Assembly: GCA_006535965.1 (NCBI GenBank)
Contig: QEAR01000072.1
Location: 1 to 64,000, forward strand
Direction of reading: 5' to 3'
From: Spizellomyces sp. 'palustris'
Lineage: Eukaryota; Chytridiomycota; Chytridiomycetes; Spizellomycetales; Spizellomycetaceae
DNA: 64,000 nt
This document shows positions 12,731 to 25,705 of the stretch, one piece after another. Positions within the stretch are counted from its first letter, which is position 1. Each line of letters starts with the position of its first letter. The translations under genes were made by a program, and so were the position numbers. The notes beneath the pieces are model-generated. The model was not told where the DNA came from, searched no databases, and was given only the letters and a program-made list of their open reading frames with translations.

Positions 12731-12817
12731 ACATAATGGATTTCTAAGCAAGAACATAGGATGACAGCCCAAAATTACTTAAGATTGTTGTAACAAAGAT
12801 TGCTTCAACGCCACCCT

Positions 12818-15800
12818 TTAGCTCGTATCCATTGGCTGTAATCTGCCCACATCACGTCTCCGTTCTCCCTTCCATTCTTGGATCTTCATTTTTAGCTCAT
12901 CGTCTTGTAGCAGGTACATAAAAAATACGTTAGATCATACGCCGCGTACCACGTCAGCATGACACTTACTGGGAATGACCTGCTCGATGCTCAACGGCTG
13001 TCGATTGAACTGTGGTCGAGTTGATCAGGGACCACGGAGACGACAAGTATAACGCTTAAAACTTACGGGATCATGTGCATCGGAGAGCAGATGTGACTTG
13101 ATGGTGGACCTATCAATTGATACCCCACTTCCAGGGAGAATCACAGGATCTTCCATAAGTGTATACAATAAGGGGTCTGTACGACAAAAATGCTGGCAGG
13201 TGAGGGGGCATCTCCAAGAACGCGGGAATTGTGCTTAAAGATTACCGAGAAATTCTTCCGGGACGTCACCTAATTCCTCTTCTTCCGCCTGAGAGCTCCG
13301 AATCGTTGCTTCCACGCTGTCAATGAACTGATGCAATTTGCTAAGTTCGCTCTTCGTCCGAAAATGCACAACATTCGTATTGAGCCAATTATTCATTGCA
13401 CTCCGTCCTTACAACAAGAAACTCACCTCGTTCTTGAGCATATTTTTTAGTAGAATCCCCGCTGCCCGAGAGAACAGATCCTTTCGATATGAACGTTCAT
13501 CCTTAGCTACCGCGCTGATAAATTCCTGTCGATGAGCGAGATGAAGATAGATATCCACGAGTTCTCTTAGCAGCCGCTTGGGCTCGAAGCGATATTTCTC
13601 TGGGTTTTTGACCTAGGGCAACAGCATTTTCAGCGCCTCATAGTAGAGAACAATCCTACAACAATGCCTTACCTTGAGTTCTGTGCATCTGGGCCCCACT
13701 AACGCGGCTAGATTGAAATCCAACATGGCCGCTAGCCTCTCAACGATCTCTGGTTCCATGAAGGGCTGGACAATCTCAGAATTGGCCGTCATATACTGCA
13801 GCATGTGCACCGTCTCATTCCCCAACGACATATATGAATGAGCTTGCCCTTCCAACTGACGCAAAAAGCCAGATCGCTCCTCCCGTCGCTGCTGGTCTTC
13901 TCTAGATGCAGCGGGCTGCATTCGCATGGTTCTTTAGACGGTGTCCAGCGTCTTATGTGGTGCCAGTACATACCGTCAGCGGATCAGCCAATTCTATCTG
14001 TAACTGTTGAATCTGCTTGAGCTTAGAGAGCGATTCGTCCAGGAGATACGTTGTGTCATTCATCAATAACGCTACAAATCGCACGAAAAATTCTGTATTT
14101 CTGATGTTCAGTTCGATTAGGGCGGATATCCGTGCCAGCAGGACCAATGTAGCAAAACTGAAGACTTACCGGCTTTGGGCCACCATTTTACTACGATGCC
14201 CAGCGTCGGCCCATACAGACTTCAAGGTCTGGGATATGTTGTACCGGATATTGAATTTGTCATAAAATTGACTAGACACTCCAGTATGCTCGACGTCTAA
14301 GATTTTAGGGTAAGCTGGGACACTTAAATTCCGCAATAACCATCATGCTTGATTGTCACCCACCTACATAAAACCTCATTATATTGGGTACTAGCAGCTC
14401 TTTCGCCAAAGGGTGAGTCGAAAATACGTCATCCAACCTGCCCCCAGTTTGACCCGACTCTGTACGCCAAAGGGGCCATGTGAAGGTAAAAAGGACCTAC
14501 TCGAGACGCAAATATTAGAGGTACACCATCCAAAATGCTCACAGCAACTTCAAGGTCACCTCTACGAATTTGCTTTTCAAGTGAGGATTCTTGATAAGCT
14601 GCGGGTTCGCAAGGAAGATCATTGTGAATGTCAGAAACTCGTCCCTTGGATTGCGCTCAAAAATAGGTGCGTCATATCTACATCGTACGTAAGTTCCAGT
14701 CTTAGAGCACATTGATAAGATGTCATGCTCTTACCGGATGATAAAAAGATAAAATTCGCATATGTCTTCAATGATCCATTCCGGAAGCGTGCCAAAGCTC
14801 AGCGGAGCATCGCCGGACAGCCCAAGCAGAGGTAATCTACAAGCACAAACTTTTGAGGTCCTCCAAAACCTGCTCAATAAGTCAATATTTGCCTACCCCA
14901 TGATATCTCCTCTAGCTACCCGACCCCAGTCTACGGAGTCACCAGCCTTGGTCGTTGACGGATAGTTCACTTGGGGGCATCCAATAACAGTGGAGCGGAG
15001 GAGCCACATCATCACTAGGTCATAAAAGCGCAAAGAGTGCTCAATAGCCACACGATTCCTCAGGGCCGTGTCCATCGCAAGCTTGTACCCGATGAGTTTA
15101 TCCAATTGTTTCTATGGGATGACTGGTATCAACCTATCTTAAAGGCTGCCAAGTGATTCAATATTTGCATAGTACCTGAAATCGCTTCAACATCTCTTCA
15201 TTCAACATTCGCGCTGGTCCTGGCCACGCCCCGCTGTCTCGCTCCGCTTTCATTTTTTCTACATGTTTCGCTAGCTCTTGCGTCTGTTTGATCAGCGTTG
15301 TGTATTGCCGGATTATACTCATCAATCCGTAGTGATGCAGTCCCAGAGTTAAGTAGAAGATATCCGACACGAAATTCGTCGGCTCAGGATTGGGGTTAGT
15401 TTCATGCCACTGCTTAACATATCGTTCATAGGTTTCTTTATCGGCATTTATCCGCGTATCTTCCGTTACATCCAAACGTGTTGAGTGATTAAAATAATCA
15501 GGGTCTATGAGTTGCAGCTTCGAGTATTTGGCATCCATAATCGGATCAGAAAGCTTCAGTGCAACTTGCAACAAGTTGTACATGAAGCCGTCCGTGGAAA
15601 CATCGCGCATATTAACCTGATAATTTCCGGTAAAAACATAGTTGGCAATACTTGACTTATAAGACCCACCTGCATGCGGCCCCGTCGCTTATTGACCGCA
15701 ATCGCACTGGAGAGATATTGCAGCACCCTCTCTCTTGAATCCGGCCCAGCTTTGATAATGTTCATGGTAATGTTATAGAGATTGGACTATGAGGAGTGGA

Positions 15801-17487
15801 TCAGAATCTGAAAAGAATGACTTGAAAAATATCTCGCTCACCCACTCACTTGAGCAAGCGCAGTGATGTTTCGTAAGGATTCCATAGATGATCTGACGTC
15901 CCCTGGATTTCGGGACCCAATATAAAATCCGTCCAAACTAGCACCCCCTTCTCCAAAAGCGTTTGAACTACCGAAATAGTGATCCGCAAGTGCCGGGTCC
16001 GCGTCAGGAAAGCTACTGATTTTACTTAAGAATGGCCCCAGTATTGTCAGTATTTCAATGGTCTTTGCTGTCGTCTCAGGATTCCAATTCTTTAGCATGG
16101 GCACCTGGGCATGAACCAGGGTCAAATATGCACATGATCCCAATATATACGGTGACGTGCATCACTCACCACGGCGGCGATTGGCTTGAATGAGACTAGC
16201 ATCCCCAAAGCCTGCAACCGGGAATTAACATTTAAATTGAACCAGCAATCATCACTTAAACACTTACACGCAACGGCGCTTGGTAATCCTTGATCAGGCT
16301 CTGTTCCCGCATATTCGCCGCTATACTCGTAACCACGTAGCCCATCATCTGCCATAACTTACGATTAGAAAAGGATTCACATCCCTCCGAACTATTTCTC
16401 ATTAACCTCATCTAGACCTTCTCCGCGGAAATGATTGACGAAATCCTCCAAAAAGGCTCGAGGAAGAGCACTTTCTACTTCGTCTGCGGTCAGAAGTAAC
16501 TTCTTCGCGATATAAGCAGGTCCAAGCTCTGCAGTGCTGTTCCCTAGTTTAGCACAATCCACGTGTCCGGGAACACAGTCATCCCTTCAACGTATCGCTA
16601 CCTGGGTGGTTGAGGGAAACTTCCTGCCATCTCCGGATTGATGACCAGGCCACTGTAACTAACAACCAGTCTCTGCGCGGTATCCAAAACTTCCATGCGG
16701 CGTCGCGCAACCTCTCCTACAGATGGATTGGAGCTGCCTTTCTCGACAACTGAGCTGATATGACTTCTGACGCGCTGTATTCGCTTCCATGTTTCGACGA
16801 GATAGTCGAACAAAGGAGGTGAGCTCGCTGAAGCATTTTGCTCAAGAGAAAGGCGCGCATACAACACGCGCTCTAGCTGTGCAGTTGTAAATTTCAACGG
16901 AATGCTTTCGGTATTGAATTCCTCGACCAGGTCTGGGAGGGCGGTGAGGGCCTTCCTAGGGGGTTCGTCCGGCTGCTGCGCGCTTCAGCACGTATCCATA
17001 TATAGCGAGATCGATTGCATATGACACTCACATTAAGAGTGCATTCAAAGATCTGTTCAAAGGCGTCATTCTGCCAATCATCATCAGCTTGCTGCAAGAA
17101 ACTTTCCACGATACGGAAACGTGACGCTGCAGGAGATGTAGGAGACTTCTTTGGCGGTGTTGAAACTTTTTTTGGTGGCGTTGAAACCTTCATGGTCGTT
17201 AACCTGCAATAAGTACATACGTTTCGCATCGAAGCGTCTGAGATGATCCCACCGCGTTCACCTCTGGACCTCTGTCCAGCTTTGTGGGCAGATATTCGGA
17301 CTGTTGAGGCAGGAAATCTCGATCTTTTTGAGAAGCGCTTGTATCTGTGCTACTACTAGCCGTTGGCGGTGGTGCGGAGGCTGCAAGCTTTGCCAAACGT
17401 TTTTGGCGTATCTATGTGTCGGAGCAAGGTTATTTGAGCCCAACGGAAATACCAGCGCGTCTAACCTACCCTTTCACTGTCGTCCAT
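12818..17487 (-). CDS. UFD2: Ubiquitin conjugation factor E4 (Ufd2)
   Basis: U-box E4 ligase that extends ubiquitin chains with Cdc48 in the proteasome pathway. The first exon is MDDSER (ATG at 17487), spliced to IRQKRLAKLAASAPPP, the usual Ufd2 opening. A Ser/Pro linker follows, then FEQIFECTLN (near 17040), the long helical Ufd2 core across more than ten exons (for example LDFNLAALVGPRCTELKV near 13720), and a C-terminal U-box. The U-box reads DPLLYTLMEDPVILPGSG, then SIDRSTIKSHLLSDAHDP, spliced to FNRQPLSIEQVIP (about 13250-12975). The last exon encodes DELKMKIQEWKGERRR. U-boxes use no zinc ligands, and the expected hydrophobic/Pro positions are present. The length fits Ufd2 (about 1000 residues). 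Several internal exon borders were not fixed. Confidence 0.92.
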
Positions 17488-17897
17488 TCAAGCAATTTTA
17501 CTCTACAGAACACCTCGAACAAAGCCCTTTATAGTACTTGCTAGGAATATGAAGGTTCCTTAAGTTGCTGATGTAGATCTAAGCTACATTTTGAGACCGC
17601 AGAAATAGCGGATATAGATTAGAATATGGATAGCCAGTACAGGAAACGTCCAGTTGTCGTTTCCAGGCTGAATCGCAGGGCTAGATGTATACAGCCAGTA
17701 CCTTTAGACGTCAATTTGGTGGCGAGGATGACTAAACCGGGAGCGAACGAGACCTGGTGCAGTTCATGATCTTGCCCTCGCCTGAGTCATCATTGAGCAC
17801 GTGATGGAGCGCGTCTCGAAGTCCAGCTCGCACCTCAACGCTAGTTCGCACTTTCAACATCTTCAGGTCGCCTCACGACCCATCGCCGAAGGATAGC
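17488..17897. other. Divergent promoter region UFD2/Rictor
   Basis: A 410-bp gap between two divergent ATGs. No TATA box and no other gene is evident. It presumably holds both promoters. Confidence 0.4.
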
Positions 17898-20800
17898 ATG
17901 GAGCTCCCAACAGATACTGCTGAGCTCGAGAAACTGAGGGCTGAGAAGCCATATATGGTGAAGTATTCTTTCCCGTAGGGTCGCGTGAATACTCCAGTTA
18001 AGTTTTGTTTCCCGACAGATGGCGAAGCTGCAGGAACAACTGAACATAGAGTTGAAGTTGAAAACGGGTAGAAAATGAGTTTGGAAAAGAAATAATGGGA
18101 TGTTAATACATAACTTTTGTCACATTGCCAATAGGTGCAGAAACAATGTTACAAGTATCTGAGAGCGGGCAGAAAGGGGCGACGATAAGTCGGGAACAAG
18201 TGGAGTTGCAACTGGCGGCAACAAAAAAGAAAATCGCTGCGTTGCAGCAGCAGCTTGATATGTACAAAAGTATTCAAGACGCACCTGGTGGGTTTGGACC
18301 GGACTGAAGCCACTTGGCTGTTGAACTTCTACTGACTTGATTGCAGTAGTTCAGACTCGGTATTCAACGCAACGGTTTGCGGATGACCCAGATAGCTTTC
18401 TGTTACGTCAGGTACGAAGTCACTCGAATGATCAAAGACAGCGTGTGACAGATAGCACGCATAGTCTGGATCGACGATCAGATGCAAACGTATTGCGAGG
18501 TGGGGATAAGCCATGGCGGGGAGCAACTTTAGACCGAATGTTTATTGTTCTGTTAGGTGTCAATACGCAAATGGTCAGTGACCTTTTGATCCGCGTCAGC
18601 AACCAAACCGAGCATCCAGCAGTAAGAATGGAGGCCATGAACAGCCTCCTCAAAATTAGCAGAGGTGTGGACGATCTCTGTGCATACGCTTCGGCGGATA
18701 ATATCGTCAAAAGGTTTAATTGACATTTATGCATTATGTTGGATATTCGATATTGAAATTTCCATCCAGCTTGCGAACCTGCTTGGTGCATCAATCAAAG
18801 GACATGCGTGCCAGTGCATTTCGAGTTTTAAGGCACATAGCAACTGATGTCATTATGCTTGGAGCGATCGTTGATGCTCACATAGATGTATTTGTAATGA
18901 GGTATAGGCCGCATTGCAAGCCACAAGCAGCAAGCACCCATTGAGAGCCAGCTTATCTTTACTCTAGAGCTCTTACACGCGACCAGCGATACGACGTAGA
19001 ACGGGAACAGTCTCTCAAACTGATTCGTGCATTTTTAGACGTACCTGGTGGCTCGGAGCTTATCCCTCAGAGCCTCATCCGCATGTTAGTGGCTGTTTCT
19101 GAGCAACCCGACGATAAGTTCCGAACTATATGCGTTGAAACTTTGTGTGAACTGGGTAAGAAGCATTGTAATATTAGTTGCCCCTTAGCTGTTGACTAAA
19201 ATTTGAATGCAGCAATACGGAATATGGGCTTACTGGCGTTATCGGGAGGAACGAAAGTGATATTTAACGCCTTGCTAGAAGGGCCGCGCGAGCTGACAGG
19301 ATCACTCGTGCGAACAGTCCTTTATATGTTGGACTCGGAAGAAACGCGCTGCTATATGAGGCCGTCTGTTGAGCTTGAGGTCGATATTGCTTTTTGGTCA
19401 ATTTGAGCGCTTTCCGGACTACATACTCACGGTCTCTTCTTTAGATGATAATATCACAATTCACGGATGCGTACAGTCGTGGTCCGGCGAACGAGGAGAA
19501 ACTAGCAGCTTGCGCTAGGGCTGTAACTTTACTATTCAAATCGTGGACAGGTTGGTCCCAATATGCATCATTGGATAGTCAAAGTCTGACATACGCTTTA
19601 CAGGTATCATATATCTATGCCTCGATGACAAGCGGGCGATCAGATCTATAGTGGAGTCTCTACGTTTACCTTACGATGAAAATAGGGTCAGCATCCATTT
19701 CACTTTCAGCATCTACAAATATGGTTTTCTCACGCGGCGTGCTCTCCGCAGAAAATACTTCTGGAAATGCTTTTTGATATATTTCAAATAGATGTGCCTA
19801 AGTGGTACCCTGATTTTGTCTCTGCAAGGAGTCGATTTGGTAAGATCGCGACTTGCGCCACAGGTTAGGACATCGACATAGGGCTCATTTAGCTTGCCTC
19901 TCTTTGTAGGACACTTCTACCCAATGCATGAGGACTTGCTTCCAGAGAATCTTATCCCTGTTCCGTTGTATGTCGACCGAAAGAACCTGGTGGACCACTA
20001 TCTTAGCTTTGTCCTGATGATTCTTATTGATGCTGGCTTGCTGGAGGTGATGAATGCCTTGGGTGGGCTCCTTGTCCTGAAATTAACTAAGGGATCCGTC
20101 GTTATTGTAGGCGTTGGTTGAACTGCTCCAGCACGATAATAAATACATTACCACAAGGGTGACCATTCTCGTTGGCGAAATTCTTGAACTATGCCATCGA
20201 CTGCTGCCGACAGCATATGGTACCAGAATTCAGGTATTTCAGCACCTTGTAACTGTCGTTTGATGTGACCCCTCATTGCGAGTGCAGTCGCTTCCCGCCC
20301 TCTTCCGCATTGCCTCAGACTTCCATGATGAAGTGAAGCGACATCAAGGTACCTTAGCTTTGACATACATCGATGGGCTTCACAAAAGCAAAGAGAAGTT
20401 GTTTCCGCATGCTGTAGATGACTCTTTCCCGAAGTATGTGGGTCGGAACGTCTTCTTGTTGATATCGAATCTCAGATACTCATTTTCGCTGCAGTAGGCG
20501 GTGGCTCAATCGTCGTAGCAATTACGCTTCGAGAAGCGGACGATCACGGCAAGTGGAAAATGTGAAGATCCGCATGGGCATTCAGATTGATGACATACAC
20601 TTCCGGAATATGTTGAGCGAGCTTGAGGTAGAAAGGCAGGCATTGACTGTCCATTTAGAGGTACCTTTGTATTCACCATGCCTTGAAGAAAGTTTTGGGA
20701 TCAAAGGACTACACCAAGTGGACCTGGGACGTTATTATGGAATTAATTCAAGGCCCGTTCCTCAATCCGAAGCGCTTGGACGAAGCGATAAAAAACACCA

Positions 20801-23466
20801 AAGTGGTTAAGCGGCTCCTGTCCTTTTATCGGCCGACAAATCATCAGTTTTCAGACATAAAAAAGAGCAAGGTGATGACATCATGTCTATTTCGACTTTT
20901 GAAACGAGTCCTGACCTTCGAAGTACAGGGAAGCGCCAAATATATCCGCATTGGTTGTGAGCTGATGAAAACGCTTTTGGCTACACAAGAGGGTGTTCGG
21001 TATCTGGCAGAGAATCGGCTACTGCCGGAGATCGCGGAATGCCTAGGACAGCTAGACCCAGTACGTTTCTGCAGGTGTTTGGCTATGCAATACCACATTC
21101 TTATAGGTCAATAGATACACACCAGTCAACAGAGTGAGCCGATATTTTCCAAGGAAAGAATGGAAAAAACACTGACAGGAGACTATTTTACCTTGCTGGG
21201 AATATTCACACAGTCCACTGAAGGAATAAGGTAAGCTGTCCTTCACTGCAATGCAATCCCATTATTAATGATCCCGCAAAAGATTATTGGAACGGTTCCG
21301 GATCTTCAGCTTGTACTATCGCTTAACCGAGTTGCGCAGTCGAGATGATTTGGTGAAGGCCGTGGTGTTGAGCATGGATTATAGCCGGTACAATAATCCC
21401 AGTCGGATGCCGTTCTATCTACTGCGGTTAATTATTTGAACGTACAGGGATAACCATGCACGCGTTTTGCTCTCGAAAGTCATGACTTCAGGATACAAGG
21501 TTGGCACCCAGTCCAGGATTAGACGAGTTTTATGTTGGCATTCAACGCTAAGCATATTCAATGCAGCATGTACGACTCGCTTCCACATGTCATCTGCGGA
21601 ACATTCTCCAGAAAGGCGTCGAGGATTTCTCAGACTGGGGCATACAGTTGCTTGTAACTCAGGTAAGCGCTTGTGGTAGGATTGATTCTGGAGCGCACAT
21701 GTTAAAGACAAAGTGTGGATAGCTCTATGATCCGTCGATAGAGGTGTGCGAAAAAGCGGTTGCCGTTCTTGATCTGGCGTGCAATGACCGAAGAAATCTC
21801 GAGTCGGTTGTGAACATGAGGCCAAGCCTGGATCATTTGGGGGAGGCGGGGAATCCGCTGCTATTAAGGTAACCCCAATTGATTTCTATGTTACATAACT
21901 TGCCCGTTGATTTCTAATACCTCTGAAGATTCCTATCTACATCAGTGGGATTCCACTACCTACAACAGCTGAATTATATCGAACCTGAGATGGATTATTG
22001 GTTTGAGGTATAACGCTCACTGATGGGTCTTGCACTGCGACCTATTCTTATCCCTTACGTATAATTTAGCACGGCAACAATCATTATGTGATCCGTTTGG
22101 AGTTGTCATTAGCTCGCGCTCTCTCCTCTACAATGAATCATTCGAACGGTGTTGAGGCAGGCCTCGACGCAGCTCGATCAGCCGAAGAGCTTGCCATAGA
22201 CAATCAGTACGTCGTCGCTCAGTTTGCCTGCATACGATAGCCTTCTCTCTCTGAATAATGTTGATAGGGAGACAGACGGTAAAGCACCGCCCCACTTCTA
22301 CGGGGAACTAGCACGAACATCTGAAGGCAGTGCTTTGCTTAGACGAAAGGGTCATTTTAAAACCTTCGCCGAGCTCATCAGGCTAAAAAGCACGGGCCCC
22401 GTGGAGCCATCCTCCATATTACCGTTGAAAGGCGTTTTATGGGCAGTGGTATGTTCTGCTGCTTTCGAGCATCGCTTGCGAAGGAAGACGGACCTAACTT
22501 TCATGTAGGGTAATATTGGTGCTATGAAGACGGGCCTTTCCTTCTTGCTGGAGGAAGATATCATTAAACATATAGTCAACATCGCGCGAACATCCCCGAT
22601 AATTACATTGAAAGGGTATGCCTATGTGCTGTTTGTGATGCTTAGTTGTAGATAATGCTCATGGCAATTCAGGACTTGTTATTATATATTGGGCTTGATA
22701 GCCAAAACAGCGCAGGGCGTGGAAATCCTGGAAGATTTGGGATGGGAGACTGTAATGCCATCACATGGACAGCTAGAAGGGTTGTGTGTACCCAAAAACG
22801 AGGCATTGTTTCTAAGAGTAAGTTCCTAAAAAAAGGTAGTAGTATAATCACAATGTTGACCTGTTGTTTTTAGATGCCACATTGGAACTACAAGGGGTCT
22901 TGGGCGGAATACTCAACAAAGCCCAATTTCCACCCTCACGAGTTTGACCCAACAGAGAGAGAAATCTTGAAATGCATCGGCAACATGAGTAATCATATTT
23001 TGGCGAACGCTGCCTCCAAAACTCTTTCGAGGTGTGTCTGTTTTGTGCTCTTCTGCTCTTCTGCATTGTCATTTAGTCTAACATTCTGTCGGGGCGAAGG
23101 TTTCGCCACGAGTATTCTGATTATTTTGCCAAGGTGGATCTGTACATGGAGGTTCTCCGAATGCTCTCCGTGTACCACTTCCGTCTCACAGCGCGGCGAT
23201 TTATTCACGAGCTATTTGAACGTGTCAATTTTCTTGAGAGCGGGTTTGACAAATTGGACGCTGTGGGACGTTTGGAAATCGAACCACCTGAGGCTCGGTC
23301 GGAAGATCAAGCGTGGGACGACGGGGTGGAATCACGAAGTGAGGATGCAGATATCGGGGAAACGACGGCCGAGACTGCTACGGCAGGGTCTGCATCAAAT
23401 GGAGAAGGTGGGAAGCGAGAGAGGCTTGCTCTCAAACCACAACATGTTACGAAAGGGTTTGTATGA
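17898..23466 (+). CDS. AVO3: Rictor/Avo3 homologue with N-terminal HR1 domain
   Basis: TORC2 scaffold subunit (Rictor, Avo3/Tsc11, S. pombe Ste20). Early exons (17898-17957, 18020-18066 and 18135-18299) read ELEKLRAEKPYM, MAKLQEQLNIELKLKT and GAETMLQVSE...KKIAALQQQLDMY. This is an HR1/REM-1 Rho-binding coiled coil. A phase-1 junction at about 18300/18347 then leads into VQTRYSTQRFADDPDSF. The Rictor N domain follows with DRMFIVLLGVNTQMVSDLLI, DQRYDVEREQSLKLIRAFLD and GHFYPMHEDLLPENLIPVPL. The middle domain reads FYRPTNHQFSDIKKSK, YFTLLGIFTQSTEGIR and NHARVLLSKVMTSGYK. The V domain reads LKGVLWAVGNIGAM and TCYYILGLIAKTAQGVEILE, and the C-terminus HWNYKGSWAEYS and RRFIHELFERVNFLE. About 20 exons, about 1300 residues. 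HR1 and Rictor-N are joined in one open chain, as known for some fungal homologues. Confidence 0.9.
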
Positions 23467-24093
23467 TAGGGATAAGGATGTTTAATATTATAATTGTAAA
23501 TTTGAATGAACAGTACGCAGGATAACCTGTCCTTGTTTGAGATCTAGAGACATGTTCGTCTGTCGCGTCTAATTGGGCAATGTCGAGAGAGCCGGTAACG
23601 TCAACGCTTTGAATGATCCTTCTGGTGTTACGGTAGACGATGATTAAAAAATGATGAGAACGGCCAGATCTGATGCCATAGATATCTTTTAAGAGGCTCC
23701 TTGTAGCTTTCAAGAGTTGCGGAGGCCGCTCCACGTATCAGTATGCTTTCATTGGCGCTTATAAGGGACTTATTGTGTTGTGTGGTTCCGTTGCACTGTG
23801 TTGTTAGCTAGCAACATGTGAGACGATGCCCGTGCCGACTCACATATCAACGTTAAACACCGATCCACATTTTTGTTTGAAGGTTGCCGAGTATTTGGGC
23901 TTTTGCCAATGTGAACGGTCCATTGAGACTTAAGGGACTCCATTCAGGCAGGAAACAGGGAGGGGTTGGGGAATCAGATGGCTCATGGTGTAGGTGATCA
24001 GGTGGAACCATACTACATTGAACAACTTCGGTGAGCTTGTTCGCCGCTCTCATGTGCATGACCGGCATAAATCTTTTTAGGTTTCGTAACAGA
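23467..24093. other. Gap after Rictor, short doubtful frames
   Basis: Two minus-strand open frames lie here. One is at 23447-23734 (95 codons, basic, overlapping the Rictor end by 20 bp); the other is at 23853-24068 (71 codons, Pro/His-rich). Neither shows a known domain. They could be exons of a small minus-strand gene or chance frames. I do not call a gene. Confidence 0.3.
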
Positions 24094-24402
24094 TTATACG
24101 ATCATCGTACCATCATTGCGTGGGGAATAGAAGGAGATGTCACACAGGGTAGGTGGGAACATGGCCCTATAGGGACTTAACACTTCCTCTGTTTCAACTT
24201 CCACTAGCTCCATCGTGCTGAGTACCGCACGCCCAATATCCGGTTCTTCATCGTCGGAGTCCTCGTTATCGGAGGCAACATCGTGGATTCCATGCCCCTC
24301 TTCCTGCACTCCGCGATTCAGCCCGCGACCACATGCTGCTACCATGCCCTCCAACCTTCCCTCTGATGATGGTTGATGAAGACGACGTGCGACCATCGCC
24401 AA
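24094..24402 (-). CDS. Hypothetical acidic protein fragment
   Basis: A 102-codon open frame whose middle is acidic (DNEDSDDEEPDIG) and which ends EVLSPYRAMFPPTLCDIS...GTMIV. The acidic patch and ordinary codon use suggest a real exon, and sequence up to about 24526 may hold a first exon (MGIIRVRADPWLGNIFP). The obvious GT-AG junction between them does not keep this frame, so the gene model is unsettled. Function unknown; it could also be chance. Confidence 0.28.
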   Translation of the reverse strand: MAMVARRLHQPSSEGRLEGMVAACGRGLNRGVQEEGHGIHDVASDNEDSDDEEPDIGRAVLSTMELVEVETEEVLSPYRAMFPPTLCDISFYSPRNDGTMIV

Positions 24403-24526
24403 AGATATCTGTTGAAAACAATTTAGTTCACTCCTCCTGACCGTAGAGCAAACAAGATATGCGCAAATACATACCAGGAAAGATGTTTCCCAGCCAAGGG
24501 TCTGCCCTCACACGGATGATTCCCAT

Positions 24527-25705
24527 GGTACCATCGTATGCTTATGCAAAACTGTCCTCAAATAGAATTATAGACTTAGTTCATTAGTCCATCTAGATCC
24601 TTTAATCTGAGTTATTCTGTAGAGGTCACCATTAGGGTGCTAACGGGATTATCCCATGGCCTACGAGATCTGTTAACAAAGCTTTTAAATGAGGATCTCT
24701 CAGTTTGGAGAATTTGGGTTTCCCATGCTGCAGACAAATGGCAACTGGCTGAGCAGGCTCTATTTTGGCCTCGAAAGGAGTATTTTCTGGATGTTTGCTT
24801 CTGGGGACTGTCGTACGTGCCCTTTCGGGGTTCCATGTTTACCCAGTCTGACCTACCTCTCTCAAAGGAGAGCAGCTGTAATATTGATATGCTGTGAGAT
24901 TGAGCTCTATGAGAGGGTAAATTAAGCCAATTCAATTATCAAGGATGTGTTCTCGCCATCTTCTCACAGAGTCTATTGGTTTTGGAGCGTCTGAAGTACA
25001 TGCGTGACGCAATCAAGAATACGATGCTGGAGGGAAGCAGCCACAGAAACAGTGTATCATGGAAAAGTACTAGATAAGTTTGATTTTATTCAACCCTGCC
25101 ACTGTGACCATTGGCTTAGATATATGATTATATATAATTTTCATAACAGAAACTTCGGACTTAGAATATATCGAAATCAATCTCTGTTGGCTTCTGCTCC
25201 AGTCGCATCTGCGATTGATCTCCTTTTGTCTCGGGAAATATCGATAATAGACTCGGATCGGTTGAAGGAATTCAATAGCGCCTCAACTTCAGGCCTTCAT
25301 GAACGCTCTTGTCATCACAGATGTCCTTCCTGCCAACCAGGTTGGGCATTTTAGATGCTTCTGTTTAACAAGATGCGGACTAGTCTGGATAATCACTGCA
25401 TCGTAGGATTTCCTAAAATACTCATCAAGATTTAACATGTAAAATTTGCATCCACTTGACAGTTACGTAATGCTTAAACATGTCCGAGAGTCAAAAACAT
25501 TATATTTCAAGCATTTCAAACACCGAAGAGATTGATCGAATGGTAGTTCGCGGATGTATTTGCGAGGGAGCATCATTAATCATTGCTAGATTTGGTTTGG
25601 AGTATTATTGTCCTTCAGCTAATTCCCGCGTACCTTAAACGTTGAAAACCCGAACATTGCATGTTTTGCATTTTTGAAGTAGCGGTGCCTCAGCCATTGT
25701 ATATT
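24527..25705. other. AT-rich gene-poor stretch
   Basis: About 1.2 kb downstream of FOL1 with only short frames. One minus-strand piece near 25190-25360 (SFNRSESIIDISRDKRRS) has coding-like composition but no start or exon chain I can support. No repeat or RNA gene was recognised. Confidence 0.35.

Noticed and set aside
18125-18307. A stand-alone 60-residue coiled-coil gene
   Set aside because: Upstream exons and a phase-1 intron after 18299 join it to Rictor, making it the HR1 part of that gene.
23447-23734. A 95-codon minus-strand gene after Rictor
   Set aside because: It overlaps the Rictor end and shows no domain or exon partner.
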